Positions 32,769-42,912 of a stretch of DNA of 64,000 bases are shown here, in pieces. A program made the position numbers and the translations under genes. The DNA comes from Blautia luti. GTDB lineage: Bacteria; Bacillota; Clostridia; Lachnospirales; Lachnospiraceae. The notes under the pieces were generated by a model. That model saw only the letters and a program-made list of their open reading frames with translations, searched no databases and was not told the DNA's origin. How positions within the stretch are numbered: position 1 is the first letter of the stretch; each line of letters opens with the position of its first letter. Where the stretch lies: the NCBI RefSeq assembly GCF_033096465.1, contig NZ_AP028156.1, positions 2,436,501 through 2,500,500 of the forward strand, given 5' to 3'.

Positions 32769-35609
32769 TTATGGCCTGCCAAAAGCATAAAAATGAGACT
32801 GCCAGTATGCAGAATTAATGGACGTATACTGAATTGGATTTCCACAATGGATCATCTGTCCATCTCCGGCATAAATTCCTACGTGGGTAACCGGCTCTCC
32901 CGCATCATACGTCCCAGTGAAAAAGATAATATCTCCTGGCCTTGCTTCTTCTGGTGATACAGGCATACAAATGTCATAAATTCCCTGTGCAGTAAGTCTT
33001 CCCATATTGCAGACACCCGAATTGGTAAACACATAGCTTACAAAACCAGAACAGTCAAAAGAAGTCTCCGGGCTGGAACCGCCCCATACATACGGCATAC
33101 CAAGATATTTGTCTGCTTCCGCAAATAATCTCCGCACAGTCTCATCATCATAACTGCCGCCTCCACCATACAGCCCGCTATCTCCGGTACTGATATAAAA
33201 AACAGGATTATAATATTCCCCATCTTTGACCAGTTCCAAATATAACTGGCTTCCGGTTGCACTTCCTGTACTTCCCGTTGTACCAATTACAGTATCTGTT
33301 GTTACTTCCTGACCATTTGCTACCGAAATGCTCTGCAGATAAGCGTATTTAATCTGCACACCTTTTTTATCCTGCGTAACTACATAATTTCCAAAAGTTC
33401 CGCTATATCCTACATCTACAACAAAACCATTCATCGCTGACTTCACTTCTGTTCCCTGTCGTACATTAACCGTCACACCTCTGTGAAGTTGTGTCTGCCC
33501 GGTTCCATTGTTTACAGAATACCCATAATAGGTACTGATATAGGCATACCAGTTTAACTCAACCGGAGTTTTATATGTCTGTAAATTTCCTCTGTTGGAA
33601 TAGACCTCTTCATAAATTTCCTGCTCATCCTCTTCCATTCTGGACAGAATAACACTTCTAAGCGGTTTTGCCTGAACAGAAACATTCAGTACATCTGCAG
33701 TTACTGTACGGGTAACTTCCACAGAGTTCTGATTGCCCTCTGCCAGAAAACATTCCCAGGTCTGATGACCATGTGCCTCAGCTACTGCGTGATTATCATA
33801 ATAAACATCAAACTGGACACCATACTGGGCAAAGTTTCCAGTATCTTCTACGGTGTACTCAATCCCATTCATCACTACTTTCGTCCCCATTGGAAGAAAT
33901 GGGTTTGCAGCATCAACCGCAAGCGTATGATTAGCCTGTGGCATTGCCCCTGAAGCAGTTGGTCCTCCACTCCACACGCCACAGCAGATAGGACAGTTAC
34001 AGTATCCACTGGTCACAACATTTCCCAATGACTGCCCTACCTGTATTGTAGATGTTTCCTGCCGGGTTTCACTTTTTTCCTCTACGGTGATTCCGTACTG
34101 TAAAGAAAAAATTGTTTCCAGTTCTCCTTTTATCTCATCAAACTTAAAATCCCCATACCTGGCAGTCAGATAACTGATCAATGTATGGGGATCATGGCCG
34201 ATTTCACCAATGTTATATCTGTATTCATCTTTTCCTGGATACCGGGCTTCCATCTGGTTTATTTTCTGTTGAAGACTGGCTTCCAACTGCGTATAATACA
34301 ACTCTGCTTTTTCAATTTCGTCCGGATCCGCAATGTAACTGGAAGCGATTACCGTAGAAATTCCATTAGAAAACATAGCCGAACAGGAAGCAAATCCTGT
34401 CATTACGGAAAGAAGCAAAATCAATAACAACCCCATTGAGATCAGAGTAGTTACATTTCTTACAAATACTTCCTGTGCCTTTCTTGCAATTTTAGTAGCA
34501 AGATTTACTGACCGGATTGAGGTGTCTTTTGTTTCTTTTGCAATCTTCCCAGCCCGGTATGCCATCTGATACTCTCGCTTAATCCTCTGCTTCTGTATTA
34601 ATTTTCTGATCAGCTTTTTCTGCATCTCTGGATGTTCTTCCAGATATTTCTGATATTGATACCTGGATGCACTCTTCCAGGCTCTTTGCTCTAAACGGTT
34701 TTCTTTATGTATCTGACTGCGGTTCTTCCGGATATTTCGACTGCTATGTTCCTGTAATATCCACTCACCTGAACGCACCAGCTTATGTGCTGCATCTACA
34801 GCACTGTTTTCCTCTTCGTCTTCGCCTGCTTTCTGATATACTGCATTTTTTAATGCTTTCTTTGGAACAGAAGACAATGTTTTCTTTTTACCATCCGTTT
34901 TCCCTGTTTTTTTGTCGAAATATAAATGATACTTTATCTTTGCCTTCTGTTCCTCATTTGTTTTCTTGGTATAAACAGAATCTTTCGGGACTTGGTTCTG
35001 CCTTTCAGCTTCCAGTTTTCTTGCAGCCTTATCCACTTCCTGATAAGTTTTTATTGTTTTTCGGCTATATTTCTGCTTTCCTTTTTTTCGGTTTGTAGAA
35101 ACATCATTCTTCTCTGCCTGAAAATGTCCTCCATCTGTTTCAGCCGAAGTTTTCTTTTCTTTCTTCAGACTTCCATCTGTCTCCAGTTTTCCAAACTGCA
35201 GTCTCTGCTGTTTCTTTTTCTGTCGCTGATACTGGCTCCTGTGTTTTTCTTTGCGCTCACGTATTTCTACCGCTGAATCCACAGATACACCTGCAGGCTT
35301 GTCCCGGTATCTGTACCGTCCCTGTGTTTTTCGTTTTCCCGGAGGACTGTTTGCAGCCTCTTCTTTTTTGGCAGGATTTCCCTCCTGAACTTTTTCGGAA
35401 AATTGTTTCTTTTCAGCTTTTTTATGAGAGTTTTTCTTCTTTTCAGAAGTAATAAATGCCTGTTCTACATCCTTCTGTTTATAAGGCAACTCCTGATCGC
35501 TGTTTGTAACTTTTCTGGTCTCCTTTGTTGCAAGATTTTCCTCAACCAGACCATTTCTGGTCATACGGCTGACTTTCTTCTCTTTCGCCGTATATTTTTG
35601 TTTTCCCAA
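32769..35609 (-). CDS. Peptidoglycan hydrolase with 3D, M23-like and NlpC/P60 domains (CD1108 family)
   Basis: 946 residues from a TTG at 35609 with GAGGTGAGG upstream. The first ~385 residues are Lys/Arg/Gln-rich and probably cytoplasmic. A transmembrane helix follows (ISMGLLLILLLSVMTGF). Outside are a 3D domain (TSGYCNCPICCGVW...DTGNFAQYG), an M23-like domain (LHRGVTVNVRQG...LYLELVKDG) and a C-terminal NlpC/P60 domain with Cys in SFDCSGF and His in VTHVGIY. It is the VirB1-like wall opener of the conjugation machine. In the M23-like domain the usual HxH pair is replaced by QLYLE, so it is probably inactive as a metallopeptidase. Confidence 0.9.
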   Translation of the reverse strand: MGKQKYTAKEKKVSRMTRNGLVEENLATKETRKVTNSDQELPYKQKDVEQAFITSEKKKNSHKKAEKKQFSEKVQEGNPAKKEEAANSPPGKRKTQGRYRYRDKPAGVSVDSAVEIRERKEKHRSQYQRQKKKQQRLQFGKLETDGSLKKEKKTSAETDGGHFQAEKNDVSTNRKKGKQKYSRKTIKTYQEVDKAARKLEAERQNQVPKDSVYTKKTNEEQKAKIKYHLYFDKKTGKTDGKKKTLSSVPKKALKNAVYQKAGEDEEENSAVDAAHKLVRSGEWILQEHSSRNIRKNRSQIHKENRLEQRAWKSASRYQYQKYLEEHPEMQKKLIRKLIQKQRIKREYQMAYRAGKIAKETKDTSIRSVNLATKIARKAQEVFVRNVTTLISMGLLLILLLSVMTGFASCSAMFSNGISTVIASSYIADPDEIEKAELYYTQLEASLQQKINQMEARYPGKDEYRYNIGEIGHDPHTLISYLTARYGDFKFDEIKGELETIFSLQYGITVEEKSETRQETSTIQVGQSLGNVVTSGYCNCPICCGVWSGGPTASGAMPQANHTLAVDAANPFLPMGTKVVMNGIEYTVEDTGNFAQYGVQFDVYYDNHAVAEAHGHQTWECFLAEGNQNSVEVTRTVTADVLNVSVQAKPLRSVILSRMEEDEQEIYEEVYSNRGNLQTYKTPVELNWYAYISTYYGYSVNNGTGQTQLHRGVTVNVRQGTEVKSAMNGFVVDVGYSGTFGNYVVTQDKKGVQIKYAYLQSISVANGQEVTTDTVIGTTGSTGSATGSQLYLELVKDGEYYNPVFYISTGDSGLYGGGGSYDDETVRRLFAEADKYLGMPYVWGGSSPETSFDCSGFVSYVFTNSGVCNMGRLTAQGIYDICMPVSPEEARPGDIIFFTGTYDAGEPVTHVGIYAGDGQMIHCGNPIQYTSINSAYWQSHFYAFGRP

Positions 35610-35636
35610 TGTACCTCACCTCTGCTTTTTTGTCCG

Positions 35637-38159
35637 TTAAGTCTGAATCTCATCCGGTTTAGTACTCATCAAAGCATAGGTTCTGGTATCCTGCGGATAT
35701 CTGTCTGCAAAAGGTATGATTACATTTCCGTAAAAAAGCAGCCCTTCTCCTGCATTACTGTTATTTACAAAAGAAATCTGATGTTTGGAAATATTCAATT
35801 TCTCCGCAAGGATCTTCTGATCCCCGCTGTGCTGATTTAACATCAGGATAAAATCACTGTTTCCCACAATACTTTCTACTGCCAGAGAGCCAAGAAAATC
35901 TGTTACATTCTGACTGATTCCTGTAATGATTCCACCCCACTTACGAAATCTCTTCCACATTTCAATAGAATAATTAGCAGTCTGTGGCTGGTTCAGCAAA
36001 AGGTGAAATTCATCCACATAATAACGGGTTGATTTCCTGCGACTGCGGTTCTGTGATACTCTTGTCCAAACCATATGCTGGACAATCAACATCCCTGCTT
36101 TTCGTAGTGTGGTTCCAAGTTCCCGGATATCAAAGCATACCACTCTGTTCTGCGTATCGACATTACTTCGATGGTTAAATACATTCTGCGATCCTGTTAC
36201 ATACAGCTGCAGACTGTTGGCAATGTTCTGTGCTGCTGATTTATCTGGTGCATAAAAGTTCAGACGTTCATAGAAATCCTGCAAAGTCGGCATATTTTCC
36301 GGTTTTGGATCATTGTAAAGATATTTTTTATAAATGTCTTTTACACACAGGTCAATCATGGAAACCTCATCACCATTTAATTCTGCATTTTGAGGTTTCT
36401 TCATAATGACCTCGCAGAAAGATGTGATAAACTCTGCTTTATCAGCAATAATGGTATCAATATCCTCCACATCGCCATTAATCCTGTATTTCTCCGGATG
36501 ATAAATAACATCCAGGTTCACTTCCATAGGATTGATGTAATCATTACTTTTTGCACTGATTTTAATAACTTCACCATTTAAGGCATTTACCAGCGGAAAA
36601 TATTCTCCCTCCGGGTCACAGATAATAATGTCATCGTCTGTAATCAGGAAAACATTGAGAATTTCTCTTTTCGTTGCAAAACTCTTACCGGAACCAGGAG
36701 TACCCAAAATCAGGCCGTTAGGTGTTTTCAATCGTTTCCGATCCACCATAATGAGATTGTTTGACAGTGCATTTAAGCCATAGTAAAGAGCTTCACCGCC
36801 TTGGAAAAGTTCCTGTGTGGTAAACGGAACAAAGATTGCTGTAGAAGTCGTAGTCATAATTCTCTGTATTCCAGTCTGGTTCATTCCCAGTGGTAGTGAT
36901 GCCACAAGTCCCTGTTCCTGCTGATATTGAAGTCTCCGTATATTGCAATTATATTTCTGGGCGATTCCTGCAGTCTGATACACAATATTGTCCAGTTTTC
37001 TCTTATTGTCCGCTGTATTCATCAGCAAAAAAGTAAGTTCAAAAAGTTTCTCATTCCTGGACTGGATTTCATTGAGCAATCCCTCCACATCCTCTCCGTA
37101 TGTAGAAATGTCCGTTGGAATAATATCCATATCATATCCGCTTCTGACCGCTTTCTTCTGTTCTTCAATTTTCATTTTCTGAATATTTGACAGCGTACTT
37201 TTCAGGCTTTTAATAGCTGCCTTGGGATCAATTGGACGCAGGTGCATATTGATGATAAGATTCTCTTCCAGATCCAGCAGATCTGCCAGCAGTTTATCCG
37301 TAAGTTCTGGTGATGTAATCTGTAAATATGACACGCATCCAAAAGTCTGTCCCATCCGAAAATAGCTGTCATTGCGAAAATCAAATCCGGTAGGTGCAAT
37401 AAAGTCTTTTGTCTGCAGACCTGTTTTTGCAACCATCCCATAATGGAAATGGAAAGATTCTTTTGTGTCCATATTCATCACATCATGCAGAATTTTCAGA
37501 CGTTCTACCCCATTTAAAGGCTCTGCCATGGCTCCCATCACCTTAAAATTATTCAATACACTGGCTTCAATTCTCTCCAGCCTGGATTTTGCATTTCGCA
37601 GATTATCCGCCTTAATGGAAAATGTAATATATTTTGTTTTTACAAGCCCATTATTTCCTTTGGAAAGCTGCATTTTCAACATATCCGAATATTCTTTCCG
37701 AATATCATTGAAACAGTCATCCTGCTCTGGAATATCAATATTTTTTGCATACTCATCAAAATTCACCTGTTGATTAAGAAATGTAATTTGTACCTCAACA
37801 GAGCTGTCAAATGAATTCAGGAACTCACAATAGTTCTCAAAAATAGCCGCTTTATCATCATTCTGCGCTAACTGGTAATTTATATCGTAAAACTGCACCA
37901 TCTTTGAATAATAGTTATCATCTGTCCTGCAGATACCATCCTTATATATTTCCTTATATGGAATCGTATCCTGCGCTGTAAAAGGCTTCCTCTTCTTCTG
38001 ATTCTCCGCTTTGATCATCCGAAGTTCTTTCAGACGCTTTTTTTCTTCTTTCGTAAATCCGGTTTTCTGTTTCTTATTTTTTTCGGTCTGCTTTTTTAAG
38101 GAAATGGAACGGATTTCTCGCTTCCCTGGCTTCTTTTGCCTTTTTCTCAAGCCATGCAC
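35637..38159 (-). CDS. virB4: VirB4-type conjugation ATPase
   Basis: 840 residues if started at the GTG at 38159; the exact start is uncertain because the N-terminal 80 residues are Lys-rich and overlap the PrgI gene by 86 nt. Walker A is GTPGSGKSF (about residue 487) and Walker B-type IIICDPEGEYFPL follows. Later motifs include YYVDEFHLLL and GIITGISQNVTDFL. VirB4 is the inner-membrane ATPase that powers assembly and DNA transfer in type IV secretion. The preceding genes encode PrgI and the VirB6-like protein, the usual order in Firmicute ICEs. Confidence 0.93.
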   Translation of the reverse strand: MHGLRKRQKKPGKREIRSISLKKQTEKNKKQKTGFTKEEKKRLKELRMIKAENQKKRKPFTAQDTIPYKEIYKDGICRTDDNYYSKMVQFYDINYQLAQNDDKAAIFENYCEFLNSFDSSVEVQITFLNQQVNFDEYAKNIDIPEQDDCFNDIRKEYSDMLKMQLSKGNNGLVKTKYITFSIKADNLRNAKSRLERIEASVLNNFKVMGAMAEPLNGVERLKILHDVMNMDTKESFHFHYGMVAKTGLQTKDFIAPTGFDFRNDSYFRMGQTFGCVSYLQITSPELTDKLLADLLDLEENLIINMHLRPIDPKAAIKSLKSTLSNIQKMKIEEQKKAVRSGYDMDIIPTDISTYGEDVEGLLNEIQSRNEKLFELTFLLMNTADNKRKLDNIVYQTAGIAQKYNCNIRRLQYQQEQGLVASLPLGMNQTGIQRIMTTTSTAIFVPFTTQELFQGGEALYYGLNALSNNLIMVDRKRLKTPNGLILGTPGSGKSFATKREILNVFLITDDDIIICDPEGEYFPLVNALNGEVIKISAKSNDYINPMEVNLDVIYHPEKYRINGDVEDIDTIIADKAEFITSFCEVIMKKPQNAELNGDEVSMIDLCVKDIYKKYLYNDPKPENMPTLQDFYERLNFYAPDKSAAQNIANSLQLYVTGSQNVFNHRSNVDTQNRVVCFDIRELGTTLRKAGMLIVQHMVWTRVSQNRSRRKSTRYYVDEFHLLLNQPQTANYSIEMWKRFRKWGGIITGISQNVTDFLGSLAVESIVGNSDFILMLNQHSGDQKILAEKLNISKHQISFVNNSNAGEGLLFYGNVIIPFADRYPQDTRTYALMSTKPDEIQT

Positions 38160-38502
38160 CCTCTTTCTCTAATTTATCGTACTCTATAATCCGGTCATAT
38201 AAGTTTTGGGAACGATAGACCCTGATTCCAGGTCTTAAAAATTTCTGCCGGATAATGTGAAGCAATATTTTCTCTGCTGGAAATCCATCCTTTTCATACA
38301 TTGCAAAAAAGAAAAATGGCAGCATCACTATGATCATAAGCGTTGCTGCCACATCTGTTCCCAGTCCTGCTTTTGTCAGCAAATAGACCGGAACACCACA
38401 AATTCCTGCCAGAAAAAAACATATAATTTGTCTTTTAGTTAAATTCAGTGCTAATTTTGTCTTTATTTTTGAAAAATCTTTCGGCACTGGAACATATGCC
38501 AT
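38074..38502 (-). CDS. PrgI-family membrane protein of the T4SS
   Basis: 142 residues beginning MAYVPVPKDFSKIKTKLALNLTKRQ, the typical PrgI start. Two transmembrane helices lie at about residues 27-45 and 50-67, followed by a cytoplasmic tail with YEKDGFPAEKILLHIIRQKFLRPG. AGGAGG precedes the ATG. PrgI is the VirB3-like partner of VirB4 in the inner-membrane complex. The C-terminal 28 codons overlap the start region of virB4. Confidence 0.9.
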   Translation of the reverse strand: MAYVPVPKDFSKIKTKLALNLTKRQIICFFLAGICGVPVYLLTKAGLGTDVAATLMIIVMLPFFFFAMYEKDGFPAEKILLHIIRQKFLRPGIRVYRSQNLYDRIIEYDKLEKEGAWLEKKAKEAREARNPFHFLKKADRKK

Positions 38503-38516
38503 ATTCTTGTTTCCTC

Positions 38517-39389
38517 CTAATGTGCATTGAAGATTGATTTTGCCAGGGAACTGGTCTTAAACAGGCTGAAACATAAAATAACTGTATATGCTGCAACTGA
38601 CCAGATAGCTGTATGAAGATTATCCGCAACTGTAATAGCATTTACCAGAACTGCATAAATCGCAACACATACCATCATAAAAAATCCCTGGAATCCCAAC
38701 GCTAATAATGCCTTCACGTAATTATTTCCAATACTTCCCCATTCCCTGTTCGTAAATGTTGAAAACGGAATAGGTGCCACAGAGACATAAAGATATATTT
38801 CTATCATTCGTCCATATAAAATGACGGTAATCAGGACTGATATGATTTTTAGACATAAACTGACCAGCATCGTTTCCAGACCAAGCCCCAGTAATTCTCC
38901 GATTCCCATATCTTCAATCTGCGTTTCAAGAAGCGTTTTCAATGCTTCTGTAACATCAATAGATGCGGAACCGGTTATCATACCGCCAGCATTGGATACC
39001 ACATGATTCGCTACATCAAAAATTGCCATCGCAATATCAAAAGTATGAGTAACAAGATATACCGCTACCCACATCTTGAAAATGTATTTGAAAAACATAA
39101 ACGTATCCGTATCGTGCATATTGTTTTTTTCCATAATCATGGAAATCAGTTCATAACACAGTACAAATGTAATAATCATCCCCGCAATGGGGACAATGAC
39201 ATTATCCGACAGATTTTTTATCATGGAAAAAATGCCACTGTTCCAATTTTGGGGTGTTTTCCCAACCTCCGCAGCAATCGTTTCTACTTTGGTATTTACA
39301 TCAGTGAACATGGTATCCAGGTTTGATGTGATCCAGCCTGTTAGCAGATCCTTTATGAACTCTGTTATTTTTTCGGTTATTCCACCCAT
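38517..39389 (-). CDS. VirB6/TrbL-like transmembrane channel protein (CD1112 family)
   Basis: 290 residues with about six hydrophobic segments, including PIAGMIITFVLCYELISMI and VSLCLKIISVLITVILYG. The N-terminus (MGGITEKITEFIKDLLTGW) and the motif NREWGSIGNNYVKALLALGFQGFFMM are typical of the TrbL-like family of Firmicute conjugation modules. It is predicted to form the inner-membrane pore. The ribosome site is weak and the gene starts 4 nt after the Maff2 stop, so translation is probably coupled. Confidence 0.87.
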   Translation of the reverse strand: MGGITEKITEFIKDLLTGWITSNLDTMFTDVNTKVETIAAEVGKTPQNWNSGIFSMIKNLSDNVIVPIAGMIITFVLCYELISMIMEKNNMHDTDTFMFFKYIFKMWVAVYLVTHTFDIAMAIFDVANHVVSNAGGMITGSASIDVTEALKTLLETQIEDMGIGELLGLGLETMLVSLCLKIISVLITVILYGRMIEIYLYVSVAPIPFSTFTNREWGSIGNNYVKALLALGFQGFFMMVCVAIYAVLVNAITVADNLHTAIWSVAAYTVILCFSLFKTSSLAKSIFNAH

Positions 39390-39393
39390 TTAT

Positions 39394-39609
39394 TTATCCA
39401 AACAAAGTTGCAAGCTGTGGAATCAGGTTTATTCCAATCAGTACGATGCCACCGCCCGCCATCAACTGTTTTATTCCTTGTGACTTTGCACCCGGATTGT
39501 CCGTTCCATATCCTTCCAGCAGATTGATCACTCCCCAGGCTGCAAGTCCGGCTCCGATCGCACAAACCAATGTTTTTAAGGTCGTAATTGCCGTTGTAAA
39601 AAATGCCAT
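39394..39609 (-). CDS. Maff2-family protein (VirB2-like pilin/channel subunit)
   Basis: 71 residues with two transmembrane helices, TLKTLVCAIGAGLAAWGVINLL and IKQLMAGGGIVLIGINLIPQL, separated by a short Gly/Asn loop (EGYGTDNPGAKS). This is the Maff2 pattern found just upstream of the VirB6-like gene in Tn1549-type ICEs. By position and topology it is a likely VirB2-like subunit. An AAAGGT ribosome site precedes the ATG. Confidence 0.88.
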   Translation of the reverse strand: MAFFTTAITTLKTLVCAIGAGLAAWGVINLLEGYGTDNPGAKSQGIKQLMAGGGIVLIGINLIPQLATLFG

Positions 39610-39746
39610 AAGTGTACCTTTGGAAAACTTACATTTTCCAGTCCTTTCTTAGATTTTTTCCAGAAAGGGAAGAAAACACTATATAAACCCTGCCTTTTGT
39701 GCTACACTAAGCATAGGATTTTCTACTTGGAAAATTCCTCACACGT

Positions 39747-39796
39747 ACAGTCGGTATATTCATTTTCGTCGATGGATACCGACTGTTTCTTTTTTC
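39747..39796 (+). terminator. Terminator-like hairpin in the virD4-maff2 gap (plus strand)
   Basis: A perfect 11-bp ACAGTCGGTAT/ATACCGACTGT stem (39747-39757 and 39776-39786) is followed by TTCTTTTTTCC on the plus strand. The neighbouring genes are on the minus strand, so it would end an unidentified plus-strand RNA, or act as a structure in the long operon mRNA. No gene is seen in 39610-39850. Confidence 0.5.
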
Positions 39797-39826
39797 CAAA
39801 TTATTCATGATTTCCTCCCATGATCC

Positions 39827-39851
39827 ACTTCCCGACAATTTGTCGAGAAGT
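39827..39851. repeat. 25-bp near-perfect palindrome at the virD4 stop
   Basis: ACTTC-CGACAA...TTGTCG-GAAGT is symmetrical except at two paired positions. It touches the TAA of virD4. It could be an RNA hairpin protecting the upstream transcript or a protein binding site. Confidence 0.5.
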
Positions 39852-40872
39852 TACATCTGATACAATTCCACTTCATCCTCTGGTTTCAGTATCAGATTAG
39901 TACTCAGATATTTTTCAATATCAAAGGTATTCTTTTTGTCATAATCGGACAGATATTTGTAGTTTTTATGTTTGCAAATATCGTATTTATTTGAGAAAAA
40001 TGGTCTGACACCTCTCACCTGCAGAATACATTTTCCTCCGTCCATGACTGCTATTTCATCCTGGCTCATCAACTCCTTTCCTGTTTTCTGGTAGTTCATT
40101 CCATAAGACCGCTGACTGCCTCTCGTATCCGATGTGTTATAAAGATCTATGGTTTCTTTTCCCAGGATCTCCGCTATTTCCTTTAATGTCGTTTTTTCCT
40201 TTCCCCCCAGGAATAAGGTCGTATCACAGTTCCCTTCGATGGTATCGGCATTATCCTTATAAATTGCCTTAAGCTGAGACTTTGACTGCAAAATAATAGA
40301 AGCTGAGATTTCCCGGCTTCTAATCGTAGCAATCAATTTTTCAAATTTAGGAATTTGTCCGATGTTCGCAAACTCGTCCAGGAGACACCTCACATGAATT
40401 GGAAGTCTGCCTCCATATACATCATCAGCTCTGTCACAGAGCAGATTAAAAAGCTGTGTGTACATAATAGAAACAATAAAATTAAAGGTATCATCGGTAT
40501 CTGAAATAATAACAAACAATGCAGTTTTCCTGTCACCAACCAGATCCAATTCCAGCTCGTCATAACTCATAAGCTCCCGCAGTTCCGCAATATCAAAGGG
40601 TGCGAGTCTTGCACCACAACTGATCAGAATAGATTTTGCTGTCTTACCGGCAGCCAGCTTGTATTTTTTGTACTGCCTTACTGCAAAATGGTTCGGGTCT
40701 TTCTGCTCCAGTTCATCAAACATCAGATCTACTGGATTCTTGAAATTCTCATCATCTTCCCTGGCTTCTGACACATTGATCATTTCCAACAGAGTATTAA
40801 AATTCTTTTCTTCTTCCCTGCCTTCATACCAGATATAACCAATCAGGGCACAATAATAGAGTTTTTCCGCCT
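39851..40872 (-). CDS. virD4: VirD4/TraG coupling protein, 3' exon
   Basis: Second exon of the coupling protein gene split by the group II intron. It resumes as AG-GCG-GAA (KAEKLYYCALIGYIWYE), continuing the last codon of the 5' exon. It carries the RecA-like core motifs, including LLDEFANIGQIPKFEKLIATIRSREISASIILQSKSQLK and the DTTLFLGGKE stretch. The joined exons total 1875 nt, a 624-residue protein with no frame break. The coupling protein brings the relaxosome to the channel. If the intron did not splice, only an internally started 312-residue piece could be made. Confidence 0.92.
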
Positions 40873-40920
40873 ATAGTGATAGGTAAGGTTTTGATATTAT
40901 CTCCACCTTTTCCCCCACTT

Positions 40921-40957
40921 CACACCGGACATGCGACTTTCACCGCATCCGGCGCTC
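40921..40957 (-). ncRNA. Group II intron domain V
   Basis: On the minus strand GGAGCGCCGGATGCGG, a GTGAAAGT loop region, then CGCATGTCCGGTGT form the characteristic 34-nt hairpin with its AGC triad and GAAA tetraloop. It lies 48 nt before the 3' splice site. Confidence 0.85.
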
Positions 40958-41004
40958 CATCGATTGTCTTCACGAGACATTTAATCAGTCACCAAATTTA
41001 AGTT

Positions 41005-42912
41005 TTATATTATTGCTGACAGGTTCGCCTGCTCTCGCAGACTATTGATTTTCACGAGCATCTTTTTTGTGATATTGAGTGTTTTTATCAGGTCTTTTAT
41101 TACTGCTTGGGGCAGTTCTTGTAACAGAATCAGATATTTTTTGTGAATCAGAACCATGTTTTTATATCTTTCAAATCCACCAAGTGCTCTTGGTACTTTG
41201 AGCCATACAGCTACATGTTCCGCATCTGCGAATTCTTCTCCACTGATTGCACATTTTCCCTTTTGAGCAGAAAATAAAGATATTTTACTGTCATGGTATT
41301 CTGTGCTATGACCAACGGATATTTTTTCTCTCAGTCCTTTCAGAACATACTGATTAAGGTTAAGTTCTGTATGAATCGGAGCACGACCTTCTTTTGTATA
41401 ACTACAAACGATTGATCGCTTCGCCATCGGTATTTTATTTTTGATGAATGCAATCGGATAGATCATCTGGTCAATTCCTGAAACATATCGAATCATTTTT
41501 GACTGTCCGAATCTTTCCTTTTCTGCTTGGGTGATAGTTCCACCCTCATGTTTTAGCATACTTCCTGTTTCTGTATTTAACCTGTTCGTCAAAACTGTCA
41601 TTACTCGCCTATGGAGTTCTCTGCAATCAATACTGATACAGGTGGCAAGCTGATAGTAATTCTGTATGCCTAACACCATAGAGTTATATAGCTGAATTTC
41701 TGATAAACAACTTTTTTTCTCTCTGGGTTTTGCGATGTTTTTCGCTTGTTCCACTAGCTTTGCTCTTTCAATTTCAACCTTTTTGTCACAGATTGCCGAC
41801 TGCACCACATATTTATGATGCTTCAGCCTTACCCTTATTTTGAATCCAAGAAACTCTGACCACCGTTTTCTGGTGTTCACAATCCTTGTTTTCTCAGGGG
41901 ACACCTCTAATTTCAACCTCTCTTCAATCCACGCCGTAACCGCTTCTTTTGTCCTGACTGCGTCCTCTTTCGTTCTACAGAAAATCCTAAAATCATCCGC
42001 ATACCGAATGATATGCATTTCTTTCATTTCTGTGTTTTTCATAATCCTATAACCATGGCTTTTATCAAAAACTTTAGTTTTTCCGATTATTCTTTCTCGC
42101 CCTCTGCTTATAGCAATCGGATTTTCCTCCCATTGACTAGCTATCCACCAATCCAATTCATTTAGAACGATGTTTGCCAGTAGTGGTGAGATAATTCCTC
42201 CCTGTGGTGTACCCTTGTTGGGCAGTACCGTTGTATTATCGGGCATTTTAATTGGAGCTGTTAGTATTCGCTTGATAATAAAAATCAGCGTTTTATCATG
42301 GATACCCAGCGACCATATCTGTCTGATTAACTTGCTATGATTTACGTTATCGAAAAATCCTTTAATATCAAACTCAATAACATAATGAAGATTCATCATT
42401 TGAAGCATGGTGTAGGTTCTGTTAATGGCATGTTCAACGGATCTATTCGGACGAAATCCATAACTATTATTGCAGAACTTTGCTTCGCAGATTGGTTCCA
42501 TGATCTGCTTGATACATTGCTGTATCAACCTATCCCATATGCATGGGATTCCCAGCGGACGTGTTTTTCCGTTTGGTTTCGGGATATCTTTCCGTCTTAC
42601 AGGCTTTGGTCTGTAGCCGTGTTCGCTTCCCGTAACAATAAATCTCACTCTTTTTACCACATCATCAGGAGTTTGACTCCCAATATCTGTGATGTTCTTT
42701 TTGTCTGTTCCTGCCGTGTAGCTGCCTTTGTTCGCTTTGATGTTTCGGTACGCAAGTAAAATGTTATCCCTGCTCAGTATCAAATCCATAAGATTCTCAA
42801 ATACTTCACCGTTCTGACTTTTTTGATATAGTTCATCAAAAGTACCTTGCATTCCGTAGTACTCCGCATGACGCAGGTCATCTACACATAATGTTTTACT
42901 TTTCTTTGGCAT
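41005..42912 (-). CDS. ltrA: Group II intron reverse transcriptase/maturase
   Basis: 635 residues. RT motifs include IPCIWDRLIQQCIKQIMEP, YVIEFDIKGFFDNV, PQGGIISPLLANI and the catalytic YADD at about 305 (IIRYADDFRIFC). A maturase (X) domain follows. The C-terminus (KCAISGEEF...HVAVWLKVPRALGGFERYKNMVLIHKK) looks like a diverged HNH endonuclease domain, as it keeps a Cys, a His and the GGFERYKN segment. The protein would assist splicing and retrohoming. AGGAGGTG precedes the ATG. Confidence 0.95.
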   Translation of the reverse strand: MPKKSKTLCVDDLRHAEYYGMQGTFDELYQKSQNGEVFENLMDLILSRDNILLAYRNIKANKGSYTAGTDKKNITDIGSQTPDDVVKRVRFIVTGSEHGYRPKPVRRKDIPKPNGKTRPLGIPCIWDRLIQQCIKQIMEPICEAKFCNNSYGFRPNRSVEHAINRTYTMLQMMNLHYVIEFDIKGFFDNVNHSKLIRQIWSLGIHDKTLIFIIKRILTAPIKMPDNTTVLPNKGTPQGGIISPLLANIVLNELDWWIASQWEENPIAISRGRERIIGKTKVFDKSHGYRIMKNTEMKEMHIIRYADDFRIFCRTKEDAVRTKEAVTAWIEERLKLEVSPEKTRIVNTRKRWSEFLGFKIRVRLKHHKYVVQSAICDKKVEIERAKLVEQAKNIAKPREKKSCLSEIQLYNSMVLGIQNYYQLATCISIDCRELHRRVMTVLTNRLNTETGSMLKHEGGTITQAEKERFGQSKMIRYVSGIDQMIYPIAFIKNKIPMAKRSIVCSYTKEGRAPIHTELNLNQYVLKGLREKISVGHSTEYHDSKISLFSAQKGKCAISGEEFADAEHVAVWLKVPRALGGFERYKNMVLIHKKYLILLQELPQAVIKDLIKTLNITKKMLVKINSLREQANLSAII

